Assembly (NCBI RefSeq): GCF_031583595.1
Contig: NZ_CP134145.1
Span: forward strand, 4,340,001-4,404,000
DNA: 64,000 bases
Origin: Thalassotalea psychrophila
GTDB taxonomy: Bacteria > Pseudomonadota > Gammaproteobacteria > Enterobacterales > Alteromonadaceae
Direction of reading: 5' to 3'
The notes beneath the pieces are model-generated. The model saw nothing but the letters and a program-made list of their open reading frames with translations, was not told the origin of the DNA and searched no databases. This document shows, one piece after another, positions 20,841 to 29,097 of the stretch (positions are counted from its first letter, which is position 1; each line of letters opens with the position of its first letter). The position numbers and the translations under genes are program-made.

Positions 20841-22628
20841 TTATAACGTGAGGGGAAACTGTCGGCTGAGCATCTCATGATTTATTCTATGAACACTTGA
20901 CGCTTGTTTGTAAAAATTTGGTTGGATTTTATTGAAGCCATAAGGCAGATGTCGCGGAGCTTTACTTTTTAGCCAGTCTTTTTCAAAACTATCAATGACT
21001 TGAAAAAGCTTTGCCGACTTTTCGAATACATGCAAAACCCATCGCTCATCAATCGTATTAGCAACGGGTCGTACATTGTGATCATTTAAATATTGGTACA
21101 AACTAGATTTTGGATAAACCCTTTCCTCGCACCATTTATCTAATACAATGTGACTTTCAAAAAAGCTCTTAATATCTTGTGGCTTGTACGCAGATTTTAC
21201 TCTATTCACTGCAACGGATTCCCACTCGAATACTTTAGCAAGTAATGAAATTTTATGCTCTCGTATGCAGAAGAACTTTGATAACACAGACTTAGATAAT
21301 AGAGTGTTAAACTGACGATTAGTGTTTTCTTGGAGCAGACTTTGTAATTGAAGCCTATTTACGTAAATACCCGTTAGTTTATTGTTTTTCTCAATATCAA
21401 ATAACGGTAACTTCTCTCTCAATAATAAGGAAAAAGTTTCAGCAAAGCTACACAGGTATTTTTCTCCTAATTTATCAATTTCATTGATGCAGATGGATAG
21501 GCCTTTATTAATATTGACTGACGGTGATGCCGTTTTGATGATATTAGTTAGCCAATTATCAACTTGATTTAAAGAGTAAACATGCTGAGAGCTATTGATA
21601 ATGGACTCAATACCTTTATTTCGAGCAAGTTCATTAAGCTGACTTGGGGTTAACCCGATTAATTTTGCTGCCTGTTCATCTGATAGTAGTGAAAGTACAG
21701 GTGCCACAAGCTTATTGGATAAATTTTTTCTGATTATTTTCGGTAAAAAATCCACTTGAGCAGGTAAAGGTTCAATACTGTCGTCATCATTGTATGGCAA
21801 CTGAAGAGCGGATAAGTTACAAGCTGGGTAGTTTAATGCTGCAAGATCACAAGTTTTGATACTTGTTAAATGGCTCGCTAAATGATGGTTGAGTTCACAT
21901 TTAGTTCGCTGCCTAAATGCTGGTGCACTTAATAACGCGTATGCTTTGTCGAAATATTTATGAGCGCATCCTCCAAGCTCTGGGAATCGATTTAACGATA
22001 CTGTTAAATAATCAGATGGCCTTGAGGCGTGAATTAATGCTTTGTATAGCCCCCGTAAATAATTTTCTCGCGGCATTCCAGTAAGCCTGTTTAGCATTGC
22101 TTGGTATAATGGAATATCCCCACCATTAAGCATTGATACATCAACCCAGCGTAATCCACACTTCGCACAGCCATCAAATAAGTATGTATTCCAAGTAAAG
22201 CTAGTCTTGCAACATGGGCAAGCGCTTTGTAATTGGGAACAGTGTACCTCGCAATGAGTATGATGGGCTAATTGCCAGTCTTGTTTTAAGTATGCATCTC
22301 CCGCCTGGAAGCAACTAATGCAAATATGTGGTGCTTGTAAGTTTATTTTTTTAATGCCGCGGTGTTCATCAAAGTATAAGCACTGAGTTTCAGAAAATTG
22401 CTTAAATAACGCATCAGGTTTTAGTAAAAGAAAAGGCGCAAGTTTATTGATAAGCTTTTGAAACATATTGCTGCTAATTTCCAAGGTAGTGATTAAAAAC
22501 GGTAAGTCAATAACACCAAAAATATGGGATAGCTTTTTGTAACCATTGACCTTAGCGACTCTTAAAACAAAACCAATAAAGCTTTCATCCGAATAAGGTA
22601 TTGGTCGAACAGTGAATCGTTTATGCAT
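20841..22628 (-). CDS. tniQ: TniQ/TnsD-family target-selection protein
   Basis: A 595-residue protein with the TniQ N-terminal region and zinc-binding cysteines: CISC (103-106), HTHCEVHC (124-130), CPCC (137-140) and CAKC (154-157). The family binds an attachment site and recruits the AAA+ regulator to choose the insertion point. It is much longer than minimal TniQ and closer to TnsD; near residue 310-350 a helix-turn-helix-like stretch (LSDEQAAKLIGLTPSQLNEL) may add DNA binding. Its start overlaps the end of the tnsC gene by 8 bases. Confidence 0.85.
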   Translation of the reverse strand: MHKRFTVRPIPYSDESFIGFVLRVAKVNGYKKLSHIFGVIDLPFLITTLEISSNMFQKLINKLAPFLLLKPDALFKQFSETQCLYFDEHRGIKKINLQAPHICISCFQAGDAYLKQDWQLAHHTHCEVHCSQLQSACPCCKTSFTWNTYLFDGCAKCGLRWVDVSMLNGGDIPLYQAMLNRLTGMPRENYLRGLYKALIHASRPSDYLTVSLNRFPELGGCAHKYFDKAYALLSAPAFRQRTKCELNHHLASHLTSIKTCDLAALNYPACNLSALQLPYNDDDSIEPLPAQVDFLPKIIRKNLSNKLVAPVLSLLSDEQAAKLIGLTPSQLNELARNKGIESIINSSQHVYSLNQVDNWLTNIIKTASPSVNINKGLSICINEIDKLGEKYLCSFAETFSLLLREKLPLFDIEKNNKLTGIYVNRLQLQSLLQENTNRQFNTLLSKSVLSKFFCIREHKISLLAKVFEWESVAVNRVKSAYKPQDIKSFFESHIVLDKWCEERVYPKSSLYQYLNDHNVRPVANTIDERWVLHVFEKSAKLFQVIDSFEKDWLKSKAPRHLPYGFNKIQPNFYKQASSVHRINHEMLSRQFPLTL

Positions 22629-23580
22629 ATAGCCCCCTCTTTTTTAGTTCATCTTTTACTTTCTTGATTGAAGCTGTAAAAGGATCTATTTCAACATTTG
22701 CGTCATTTTTAAAGCGAGAATTAAATGCGCTACTCAGGACTGACCTTGTGACTGCTTTGTTCTCTGCTGTTTGTTCTACACATTCCATTAATAGGTTGGC
22801 AATGCCACGAGCTTTACCATTTGTGGCCAAACAAAAGCGAAGTAGATTGTCATAATTTACTGAATCGATATAACAAATTTCACCCTCAACAAGTGACTCG
22901 TTAAGGCATGTAAAATACGGGAGTTTTCGTGGAAAACTTTCTAAAATATCAAATAGATACTCTATGAAGTCGAGAGCATCCTCGTTACTGCAACAGCCAA
23001 ATGCGGGGATGGTAACTAGACGGTTAAATCGGTCTTTTAACTGGGTGTCTACCTCAATTAATTCCGCAGCTTCAGGAGTCCCCATAAGAACCCAAGCTGC
23101 TGAGGTTTTATTTATAAGTTCCTTTAGGATTTTCACCACTTTTGATGTTGGTAATAAGCCAGAACTTGGTAAGATGACTTGGATTTCGTCCAAAAAAACC
23201 ACCTTTACATCTAATTCACCAATAAGTGTAATTATTCGCGACTTTTGGGAGTCCAAATCGCCAAAACTTGGCTTTGGATCGCCAAGAGCTGTAAGGATTG
23301 CAGTGAGAAAACCACTCATTGATGTGCCTGGTGCTTCAACATAAATACCAAATTTATGGTCTTTATGAGCGCAATATGGATACTCGTTTGATTCTCGTAC
23401 ATACTCAGTCATTCTAGATTTACCGCTTCCAGATAATGCAACGATCATCAGACCGCTAGTTTCTAGTTCTCGATATTTAATTGTATTTTCGATTAAGGAA
23501 ATCGGTGTTTGATATCTTTCCACCATGCTATAGCGTTTTTTAAAAGCAATGGTTTCTGGTTTAAGTTCAAAGTTTGACAT
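22621..23580 (-). CDS. tnsC: TnsC/TniB-type AAA+ transposition regulator
   Basis: A 319-residue ATPase. Walker A is ALSGSGKS at about 48-55 and Walker B is VVFLDEIQVIL near 130, with sensor residues after WVLMGTPEAAEL. TnsC/TniB proteins polymerise on DNA with ATP and link the target-selection protein to the transposase. The small size is like TniB rather than the larger E. coli TnsC. It starts 14 bases after the transposase gene. Confidence 0.88.
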   Translation of the reverse strand: MSNFELKPETIAFKKRYSMVERYQTPISLIENTIKYRELETSGLMIVALSGSGKSRMTEYVRESNEYPYCAHKDHKFGIYVEAPGTSMSGFLTAILTALGDPKPSFGDLDSQKSRIITLIGELDVKVVFLDEIQVILPSSGLLPTSKVVKILKELINKTSAAWVLMGTPEAAELIEVDTQLKDRFNRLVTIPAFGCCSNEDALDFIEYLFDILESFPRKLPYFTCLNESLVEGEICYIDSVNYDNLLRFCLATNGKARGIANLLMECVEQTAENKAVTRSVLSSAFNSRFKNDANVEIDPFTASIKKVKDELKKRGLYA

Positions 23581-23594
23581 GACTGATAAATCTC

Positions 23595-25574
23595 TTATGT
23601 ATTTAGACGCTTGATCGATTTTAATCGAGTACGTTTTATGGCTGATGGGAATGATGAAGTGCTACTAGGACTTTCAACGGACAAATGGGATGTATCTTCT
23701 TGTGAGGAAGTTGGTTTGCCTTGACCTACGATTTCATCAAGTTCTTCTGGTGGAATAAAGCGAGCAATTTCAGGTTCTTCATGAGACTTTTTGTTTCTTG
23801 CTTTTTCAGCCTCTTTTTCATCATATCGCTGTTGAATATCACCAATAATCGTTGTTGATGTTTCGATGGTTTTACGGGAGGTAGCCGAGAGCCTTTTCTT
23901 ACTTGCTCCTTTTAAAGCCTTATATTCAGCAAGACTGATTGGCTCTTTAATACTTGTACAATCCACCGTGAATTGCTCTCCCGTGAATGGGTCAAGTACA
24001 CTAATTTTAGATATGTCTAATTCATTATAATACGCTGTGATTTTGACTGTTTTCTTAGTCGAAGGGTCAATTTTATTGCGAAGTTTGGCTAATTTAGCGT
24101 TGATATAAAAAACGCTGTTTTTTTGAATACCTTTAACAGCTTGGATTGATGGTGTAAATTCCCGTCCAATAAAACTGTTAAGTTTACTTAAGTATTCGAT
24201 ACTCGGAATTTCGACAAGAGCCTTATATTTATTAGCCATTTGTGCAGGGGACATACCATCTATCCCTGCATGAGGGTTTTGATGGTAAACATCTAGAATA
24301 AATTTCTCGGTAATTAAAACGAATTCGTCTACCTTACAAACAGCAAGAGCTTTTACGGTTGAAGTATCTTTATATTCAGCGGTGCGCTTACCTACATAAC
24401 CTATTATTTTTTTACAGCATTGCTCTCTAAAAGTACGGTTGAAGCGTTCAACCATGGCATTCCTCCAAGGTTTGCTTACTTCTGATGTCATGTCATGAAT
24501 TTGCATATGAGCAAGGTAGTCTTCACATAACTTCCCTGAAAAAACACCGCTATCATGCCTCAAACTCTCTGGCTTTCCATAGAGAGGATAGCCATTTACA
24601 CAATGCTCAGGCTTTTTTTTTGGCCGTATAATACGCTTAATCAATTCTACAGCTGCAATCCCCTCTTCTGTTCTAACTTCTGCATAGGAAATAACATAGC
24701 CCAGTATGGTCCGTGTAAATACATCGATGGCGAAGTAAACCACAGGCATACCAACGTAATTGCCATCACCATCGGTTAACCCTAAATTAATGTGAACTGC
24801 ATCAATTTGCACGTGTTCAAGTGGTCGGGTAGCAACAATGTGCTCCTTAGAGTAGCGATATTTAGTTTCTGCGGCGGCCCACCCCTCTCTTTCCCTAACC
24901 ACTTCTACTGGATCAAGCTTGCTGATGTAGTCAAAAAATGTAGAACGCTTGATTACCTTTTCTTTTTTACGATGTTTTTTAGGTATTACACGCAGATATT
25001 TCGCGGCCTGGTTTCTAAACTTTAGGTAAGTCTCTGTAGCACTTGATCCGTTGAGATGTAGATACTCTTTATCGATTACCTCAAAAAATAAATCCATCAT
25101 TGCTTCGTAAAACTGTGAGGCACGAGGAGTCGCCGTAGACTTAACCATTTTTATGACATTTCGACCAATATCATCACTAGTATATTTTCTATACCACCCT
25201 TTTAAAGTACCCAGTTTCGGCACATTTTTACCTGTATCTCCACGCTTCTGAGCTACTTCAAAAATGATACGTCGAACAGCTTCAGTAGCGTATGGCTCGG
25301 CCTCGGTTTCGAGTGGCCGTATATAATCACAGTATTTTTCTGCTAATTCCCGTTCTTCGTAAGTGAGTCGTGTAACGCATTGAGCCACTACCATTTCTGA
25401 TGGTGGTCGTGTTATTAAACCCTGTTCAATTTTTTCATAATATTCAGCAGGGGTTAATGTCTCTAATGCCGCATTTACTGAAATGACAATACATTGCTGC
25501 TCTGCTGCAACTATTGATGCTGACTTTTGGTGATAAAGGATGTCACTGCCTTTTTTAATAGCGAAATTTTGCAT
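23595..25574 (-). CDS. tnsB: TnsB/TniA-type DDE transposase
   Basis: A 659-residue Mu/TnsB-type transposase. The catalytic triad is Asp in VQIDAVHINLG (about 258), Asp in SLRHDSGVFSG (about 341) and Glu in WRNAMVERFNRTFREQ (about 376). N-terminal helical DNA-binding regions precede the catalytic core, and a Mu-type beta-barrel and charged tail follow. I use the ATG one base after the tnsA stop, preceded by GAGAG; a TTG 15 bases upstream inside tnsA is the alternative. It cuts and joins the transposon 3' ends. Confidence 0.92.
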   Translation of the reverse strand: MQNFAIKKGSDILYHQKSASIVAAEQQCIVISVNAALETLTPAEYYEKIEQGLITRPPSEMVVAQCVTRLTYEERELAEKYCDYIRPLETEAEPYATEAVRRIIFEVAQKRGDTGKNVPKLGTLKGWYRKYTSDDIGRNVIKMVKSTATPRASQFYEAMMDLFFEVIDKEYLHLNGSSATETYLKFRNQAAKYLRVIPKKHRKKEKVIKRSTFFDYISKLDPVEVVREREGWAAAETKYRYSKEHIVATRPLEHVQIDAVHINLGLTDGDGNYVGMPVVYFAIDVFTRTILGYVISYAEVRTEEGIAAVELIKRIIRPKKKPEHCVNGYPLYGKPESLRHDSGVFSGKLCEDYLAHMQIHDMTSEVSKPWRNAMVERFNRTFREQCCKKIIGYVGKRTAEYKDTSTVKALAVCKVDEFVLITEKFILDVYHQNPHAGIDGMSPAQMANKYKALVEIPSIEYLSKLNSFIGREFTPSIQAVKGIQKNSVFYINAKLAKLRNKIDPSTKKTVKITAYYNELDISKISVLDPFTGEQFTVDCTSIKEPISLAEYKALKGASKKRLSATSRKTIETSTTIIGDIQQRYDEKEAEKARNKKSHEEPEIARFIPPEELDEIVGQGKPTSSQEDTSHLSVESPSSTSSFPSAIKRTRLKSIKRLNT

Positions 25575-25575
25575 A

Positions 25576-26211
25576 TTACACACTCTCAAATTTTAGAATG
25601 GTTGACTCATTTAATGGCTTTGCAAAGTCAAAAGATAGGAGGCCATGTGCAATAAGCATTTTTATTGCGGAAGCCGATGAATTTAATGATTTAAAGATCT
25701 GGTGGAGCTCACTCAAGTGGTATTCTTGGCCAACAGTTAAAATACTGCTTGCCTGATCAAGGGTTTCTTGGGGTATATTTATTAAACGAAAACGATAGAG
25801 CTCTCTGAGGTTGGCAACGGTACACCCTTTTTTTATGGTGTCACAGGTGACTAGACGAAGCGGATGGCCGATGTCTTCGTTGAACACTTGGGTAAGTCGA
25901 TCATATTTTTTTTGAAATTTAGGTTTTAACGCTTCAAATTGAGACTTCACTTCCCACGATTCAAAGTGTCCATCTACATATTTTACGAGAACATCAGGGG
26001 TATAACGCCTTATCTTGCCATCGACTTTATACGAAAAACTGAACGGCTGAGGTTTGTAGGTGTGTACGGCCTTATCGAACTCAAGCAAATGATAAAAACA
26101 CATTTCGAGATGGCTATCACAGTGAACACTGATGTTAGGTTTAATCGCAGCAAACCGCATTGGCGGCATTACTCGACTTTTTCTCGGTATGGGTCGAGTT
26201 AGATTCATCAT
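25576..26211 (-). CDS. tnsA: TnsA-type heteromeric transposase endonuclease
   Basis: A 211-residue restriction-enzyme-like nuclease. The TnsA catalytic residues are visible: Glu36 (CDSHLE), Asp73 (RYTPDVLV) and Glu87-x-Lys89 (SWEVKS). A C-terminal part follows, which in TnsA contacts the AAA+ regulator. Cleavage of the 5' strands makes transposition cut-and-paste. A strong AGGAGA lies 5 bases before the double ATG. All catalytic residues are present, so the element may be active. Confidence 0.88.
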   Translation of the reverse strand: MMNLTRPIPRKSRVMPPMRFAAIKPNISVHCDSHLEMCFYHLLEFDKAVHTYKPQPFSFSYKVDGKIRRYTPDVLVKYVDGHFESWEVKSQFEALKPKFQKKYDRLTQVFNEDIGHPLRLVTCDTIKKGCTVANLRELYRFRLINIPQETLDQASSILTVGQEYHLSELHQIFKSLNSSASAIKMLIAHGLLSFDFAKPLNESTILKFESV

Positions 26212-26390
26212 TGCACTTCTCCTAACGATTTATTGCGTATTGCTATCGTTTGAGGAATACATCCGCATGTTGTTATTTTTTTATCTGAACTGTTTTTTTC
26301 CTCATCAAAAAATTTAAAATATTCCGCCTGTTTTCTTGAAGTATAGTTAATATCTGCAATAATTAAAGGTTGGGGCTTTGAAAAAGGCAT
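26208..26390 (-). CDS. Small ORF overlapping the tnsA start
   Basis: A possible 60-residue protein whose TGA stop overlaps the tnsA start in ATGATG, the layout of translational coupling. The sequence (MPFSKPQPLIIADINYTSRK...) has a charged middle and two Cys near residue 42 and matches nothing I recognise. No clear ribosome-binding site precedes its ATG, and tnsA has its own. It may be a leader peptide, a small accessory protein, or chance. Confidence 0.35.
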   Translation of the reverse strand: MPFSKPQPLIIADINYTSRKQAEYFKFFDEEKNSSDKKITTCGCIPQTIAIRNKSLGEVQ

Positions 26391-26568
26391 GCTTGTTTAA
26401 CTCAAATGGTCTGGTTGTTCATTGAGTTAAATTAAATCGCAAACTAAAGCAGATTAAAACACCACAAATTGCGCCTAGTGCAAATTAATAGCTAACCCAT
26501 TGATAAATAATGGTGAGACTTACGATTTTTACTAATCACCAATATGTAATTAAAGGGATCTTCAAAAC
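26391..26568. other. Gap right of the tns operon; likely transposon end and promoters
   Basis: An AT-rich, gene-free stretch between divergent genes. It holds an inverted repeat TTAACTCAA/TTGAGTTAA (about 26397-26425) and the block 26468-26504 that resembles 20461-20497 in inverted orientation. It should hold the tnsA-proximal transposon end and the tns operon promoter. Confidence 0.4.
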
Positions 26569-26949
26569 ATGGTTAAACCTACATTCACGCATCAAGTGAT
26601 TTTTAGGCTCTTAAGCTCATTTGAAAAAAAAGAAGGAACCGCTAAGGACTTCTTTAAAGAAAATAATATTAATAATCCTACATTTTACTACTTAAGAAAA
26701 AAGTACGGAAAAATGTCAGAGGATCAGATTGAAAAGATGTGCCGATTAGAGAAAGAAAACCGCAGGCTAAGAGATGACAACGTAAAGTTGCTTCAAATAA
26801 GCAATGCTGCCACCGACTTTATTAAAAGTGAGTTTCCTAGCTCTAAGGTGAGAAGAGAACTTGCAAAAAGGTTTTATAACTTAAAGCAATGTGGACAAAC
26901 TTGTATCTGTGAGTTATTTTCAATTAAGTGGAATAGTTTTCATCGCTAG
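26569..26949 (+). CDS. Short IS3 OrfA-like helix-turn-helix/coiled-coil protein without DDE domain
   Basis: A 126-residue protein. Residues about 1-45 follow the IS3-group OrfA helix-turn-helix (ending FYYLRKKYGKMS), then a leucine-zipper-like coil (MCRLEKENRRLRDDN), and then a segment resembling the start of an IS3 OrfB (the helix before the second helix-turn-helix, ending SIKWNSFHR). The frame then stops and no DDE catalytic domain follows in any frame. It may be a remnant of an insertion sequence or a domesticated DNA-binding protein. AAAGGGATC precedes the start. Confidence 0.55.
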   Translation: MVKPTFTHQVIFRLLSSFEKKEGTAKDFFKENNINNPTFYYLRKKYGKMSEDQIEKMCRLEKENRRLRDDNVKLLQISNAATDFIKSEFPSSKVRRELAKRFYNLKQCGQTCICELFSIKWNSFHR

Positions 26950-27157
26950 GGAACTGCATATAGATATTCAGCCTTTGGTATTCACCGATTAGACTTAGCA
27001 TAATTTATTGATATGCTCCCATGCGAATATATTACTTTTATGCACTGCTAATGTTAATCCAACACTGACGGGGCAACTACTTTGTGTTTTTAAGCACGTT
27101 CATTATATTTAAGAGTTCTTTATCACTCGACAAATATGGGCTTTCGAAGCACTCAAT

Positions 27158-27198
27158 TTTTAGCCAACTGAATTTTGCCCTTTAACAGGGCGTTAGCT
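27158..27198 (+). other. Right half of an attC site (integron cassette boundary)
   Basis: TTTTAGCCAACTGAATTTTGCCC and then TTTAACAGGGC, GTTAGCT closely match the right halves of the attC sites at 28951 and 31300. The core GTTAGCT (27192-27198) is the point of insertion. The left half is not recognisable upstream; ATCCAAC near 27058 could be its R'' box. The reverse-transcriptase cassette begins here. Confidence 0.65.
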
Positions 27199-27246
27199 GA
27201 ATCAAATCAGCATTAGCTATTGATTCTAAAGTATTTGATTGATAAA

Positions 27247-27427
27247 GTTATTTGAATTCCTTATGGGAATAACGGTTTCACCTTCTACTTGTTCAGAAAT
27301 GGCAAGTCTTCAGTTGTAAATCTTTACACTGGCGGGGGCGGAGCGTCGAAACTTCGCCAACCAAATGGTAACTTACTTTTACTTGGGTTGACACCGTGAT
27401 TTAGCCTGAGTTTACTCAGGCTTTTTT
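27247..27427 (+). ncRNA. Structured RNA leader with terminator, upstream of the reverse transcriptase
   Basis: A chain of hairpins fills the cassette leader: GTTATT/AATAAC (27247-27273), CAGT..GTA/TAC..ACTG (27311-27331), GGCGGAG/CTTCGCC (27337-27358), CAACCAA/TTGGGTTG (27358-27390), and a perfect AGCCTGAG-TTTA-CTCAGGCT stem at 27403-27422 followed by T5. The last is a classic intrinsic terminator only 14 bases before the RT start codon, so it most likely ends a separate RNA. Retrons and several defence RTs use such an upstream RNA as template or cofactor. The 5' end is a guess. Confidence 0.65.
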
Positions 27428-27440
27428 GTATGGAAATATT

Positions 27441-28946
27441 ATGGATTTAGAGCAGCAAATAGCAAAAATTATCAAAGACGAAGCTGATAAATTAATTGCT
27501 CGGTACCATGAATATCATAACCGAATGCACTTAGAGCAAATTAGAAATGAAAAGCGCCTTGGCAACTCAGCAAGTAAGAAGGTCATTCATGTTCCTGACT
27601 ACTGGTGCCATGACAAAAAATTTAATCCTTTTTATGTAAGAAAACGACATAAAAGCATTGCCAATTCTATTGCAAAAAACATTGAAAATAGAACTTATCA
27701 ACCTAACCCTCCGTATTTAAAAACTGTTGCTAAATCTGATGGTGGAGAAAGAGTTGTTTCTATATTTCAAATTCCAGATGCAGCTATATCTAAATTATTC
27801 TTTAATCGGTTATTGGCTAAAAATCGACATAGGTTTAGTTCTTTTTCATATGCTTATCGAAATGATCGTAACGTCCACTTTGCAATACAAGATATTGCTG
27901 TTGATCTAGCGCTAGATGAAAGAACCTTTCTCGCTGAATTTGATTTTTCGGACTTTTTTGGTTCGATCTCTCATGAATATCTTTTTCAGCAATTTGATAA
28001 GAACGGATTTTTTATAAGTCCAGAAGAAAAATATGTTATAAAATCCTTTTTAAGTGACCGTAAGGTTGGCATACCCCAGGGAACTTCAATAAGTTTGTTT
28101 TTGGCAAACCTTACATGCTGGAAGTTTGATCACAGCTTAGAAAAAGAAGGTGTTAAATTTTCAAGATATGCAGATGATACTGTTGTCTGGACTCCTGATT
28201 ACTCAAAAATATGTAACTCTTTTGGTTTAATAAATGAATTTTCGAATGACGCAGGTGTTAAAATTAACGCTTCTAAATCTGAAGGAATTTCACTATTAAC
28301 AAAAGAAGATTTCCCGTCTGAAATAAGTGCTAAGAGCAGCGTTGATTTTCTAGGGTATACCTTGTCAGTTGAGAATGTTTCAATTAAGGAAAAGTCCCTC
28401 CAAAAAATTAAAAAGCAACTTTCATATATTTTATATAGAAACTTAATACAGCCATTAAAACAGTCCACTTTAGCAGGGCAAAAAATACCATCTAATAATA
28501 GAGATATTTCTTTATTATCTGCAATGATGCAATGTAGACGTTATATATACGGTGGGTTAAGTAAAAAACAAATGAAGGACTACCTTTCAGGTAGAACCAA
28601 GAGAATCTATTTCAAAGGTGTCATGAGTTTCTATCCTTTGGTTAATGATGTTGAGCAATTAACTAAGTTAGATGGTTGGTTACTATCAATATTACATAGG
28701 ACCATTCAACTAAGAGCTGAGTTGCTTTTACAGTGGGGATTTAACCAGTACCATAGTTTTCCATTTAATCAATCAAGGGAGCAACTGTTAAAATCTTGCG
28801 CTAAAGAGCGAATTAATGGGAAAGCATTATTAGAAGTTCCAAGCTTTTTGTTGATTCACAAAGCATTACAAAAAGGGTTATTAGAAGCAGGCATTGAAAA
28901 AGTTATGAACCCTGAGTCATTAAATTACGACTACTCTACAGTGTAA
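27441..28946 (+). CDS. Reverse transcriptase, candidate defence-associated (DRT/UG) type
   Basis: A 501-residue RT; I use ATG 27441, since an upstream TTG lies inside the terminator T-run. Palm motifs are intact: FLAEFDFSDFFGSIS (motif A), GIPQGTSISLFLANL (motif B), and RYADDTVVW (catalytic YADD, about residue 242). There is no maturase, En or Cas domain, and no retron VTG motif that I can see. About 190 residues of helical C-terminal extension follow, ending NYDYSTV. It is the only protein of an integron cassette and is preceded by a structured RNA. The set resembles unknown-group RTs shown to be anti-phage; the exact class cannot be fixed. Confidence 0.85.
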   Translation: MDLEQQIAKIIKDEADKLIARYHEYHNRMHLEQIRNEKRLGNSASKKVIHVPDYWCHDKKFNPFYVRKRHKSIANSIAKNIENRTYQPNPPYLKTVAKSDGGERVVSIFQIPDAAISKLFFNRLLAKNRHRFSSFSYAYRNDRNVHFAIQDIAVDLALDERTFLAEFDFSDFFGSISHEYLFQQFDKNGFFISPEEKYVIKSFLSDRKVGIPQGTSISLFLANLTCWKFDHSLEKEGVKFSRYADDTVVWTPDYSKICNSFGLINEFSNDAGVKINASKSEGISLLTKEDFPSEISAKSSVDFLGYTLSVENVSIKEKSLQKIKKQLSYILYRNLIQPLKQSTLAGQKIPSNNRDISLLSAMMQCRRYIYGGLSKKQMKDYLSGRTKRIYFKGVMSFYPLVNDVEQLTKLDGWLLSILHRTIQLRAELLLQWGFNQYHSFPFNQSREQLLKSCAKERINGKALLEVPSFLLIHKALQKGLLEAGIEKVMNPESLNYDYSTV

Positions 28947-28950
28947 ACTC

Positions 28951-29050
28951 AGCTAACAAGCTGTTTAACAAGGACAAAGTACAGTTGGCTTTTGTTCCTT
29001 CGCCGCTAATTTTAGCCAACTATATTTTGCCCATTAACAGGGCGTTATAG
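28951..29050 (+). other. attC site closing the reverse-transcriptase cassette
   Basis: A 100-base attC. R'' is AGCTAAC at 28951-28957, exactly complementary to the GTTAGCT that opens this cassette at 27192, as expected because both come from the same circular cassette. AGTTGGCT (28983) pairs with AGCCAACT (29014), and R' is GTTATAG at 29044-29050. Confidence 0.85.
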
Positions 29051-29097
29051 GGCTAGGTGATTAATCTACCCTAGGTAAATATTTAAAGAGATGAGTT

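Larger units (their letters stand above)
20461..26504 (-). mobile_element. Tn7-like transposon core (tnsA-tnsB-tnsC-tniQ), ends approximate
   Basis: Four contiguous minus-strand genes encode a TnsA-type endonuclease, a DDE transposase, an AAA+ regulator and a TniQ/TnsD target-selection protein in the usual Tn7 order, with overlapping or near-touching reading frames. In Tn7-like elements the tns operon is read inward from the end next to tnsA, so one end should lie just right of 26390 and the other left of 20841. That leaves no room for cargo. The limits given are those of a weak inverted similarity, not proven termini. Confidence 0.7.

Noticed and set aside
27247..28946. Retron (msr-msd plus RT)
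   Set aside because: The upstream RNA ends in an intrinsic terminator and the RT lacks the retron VTG and NAxxH motifs as far as I can see; inverted a1/a2 repeats are not evident.
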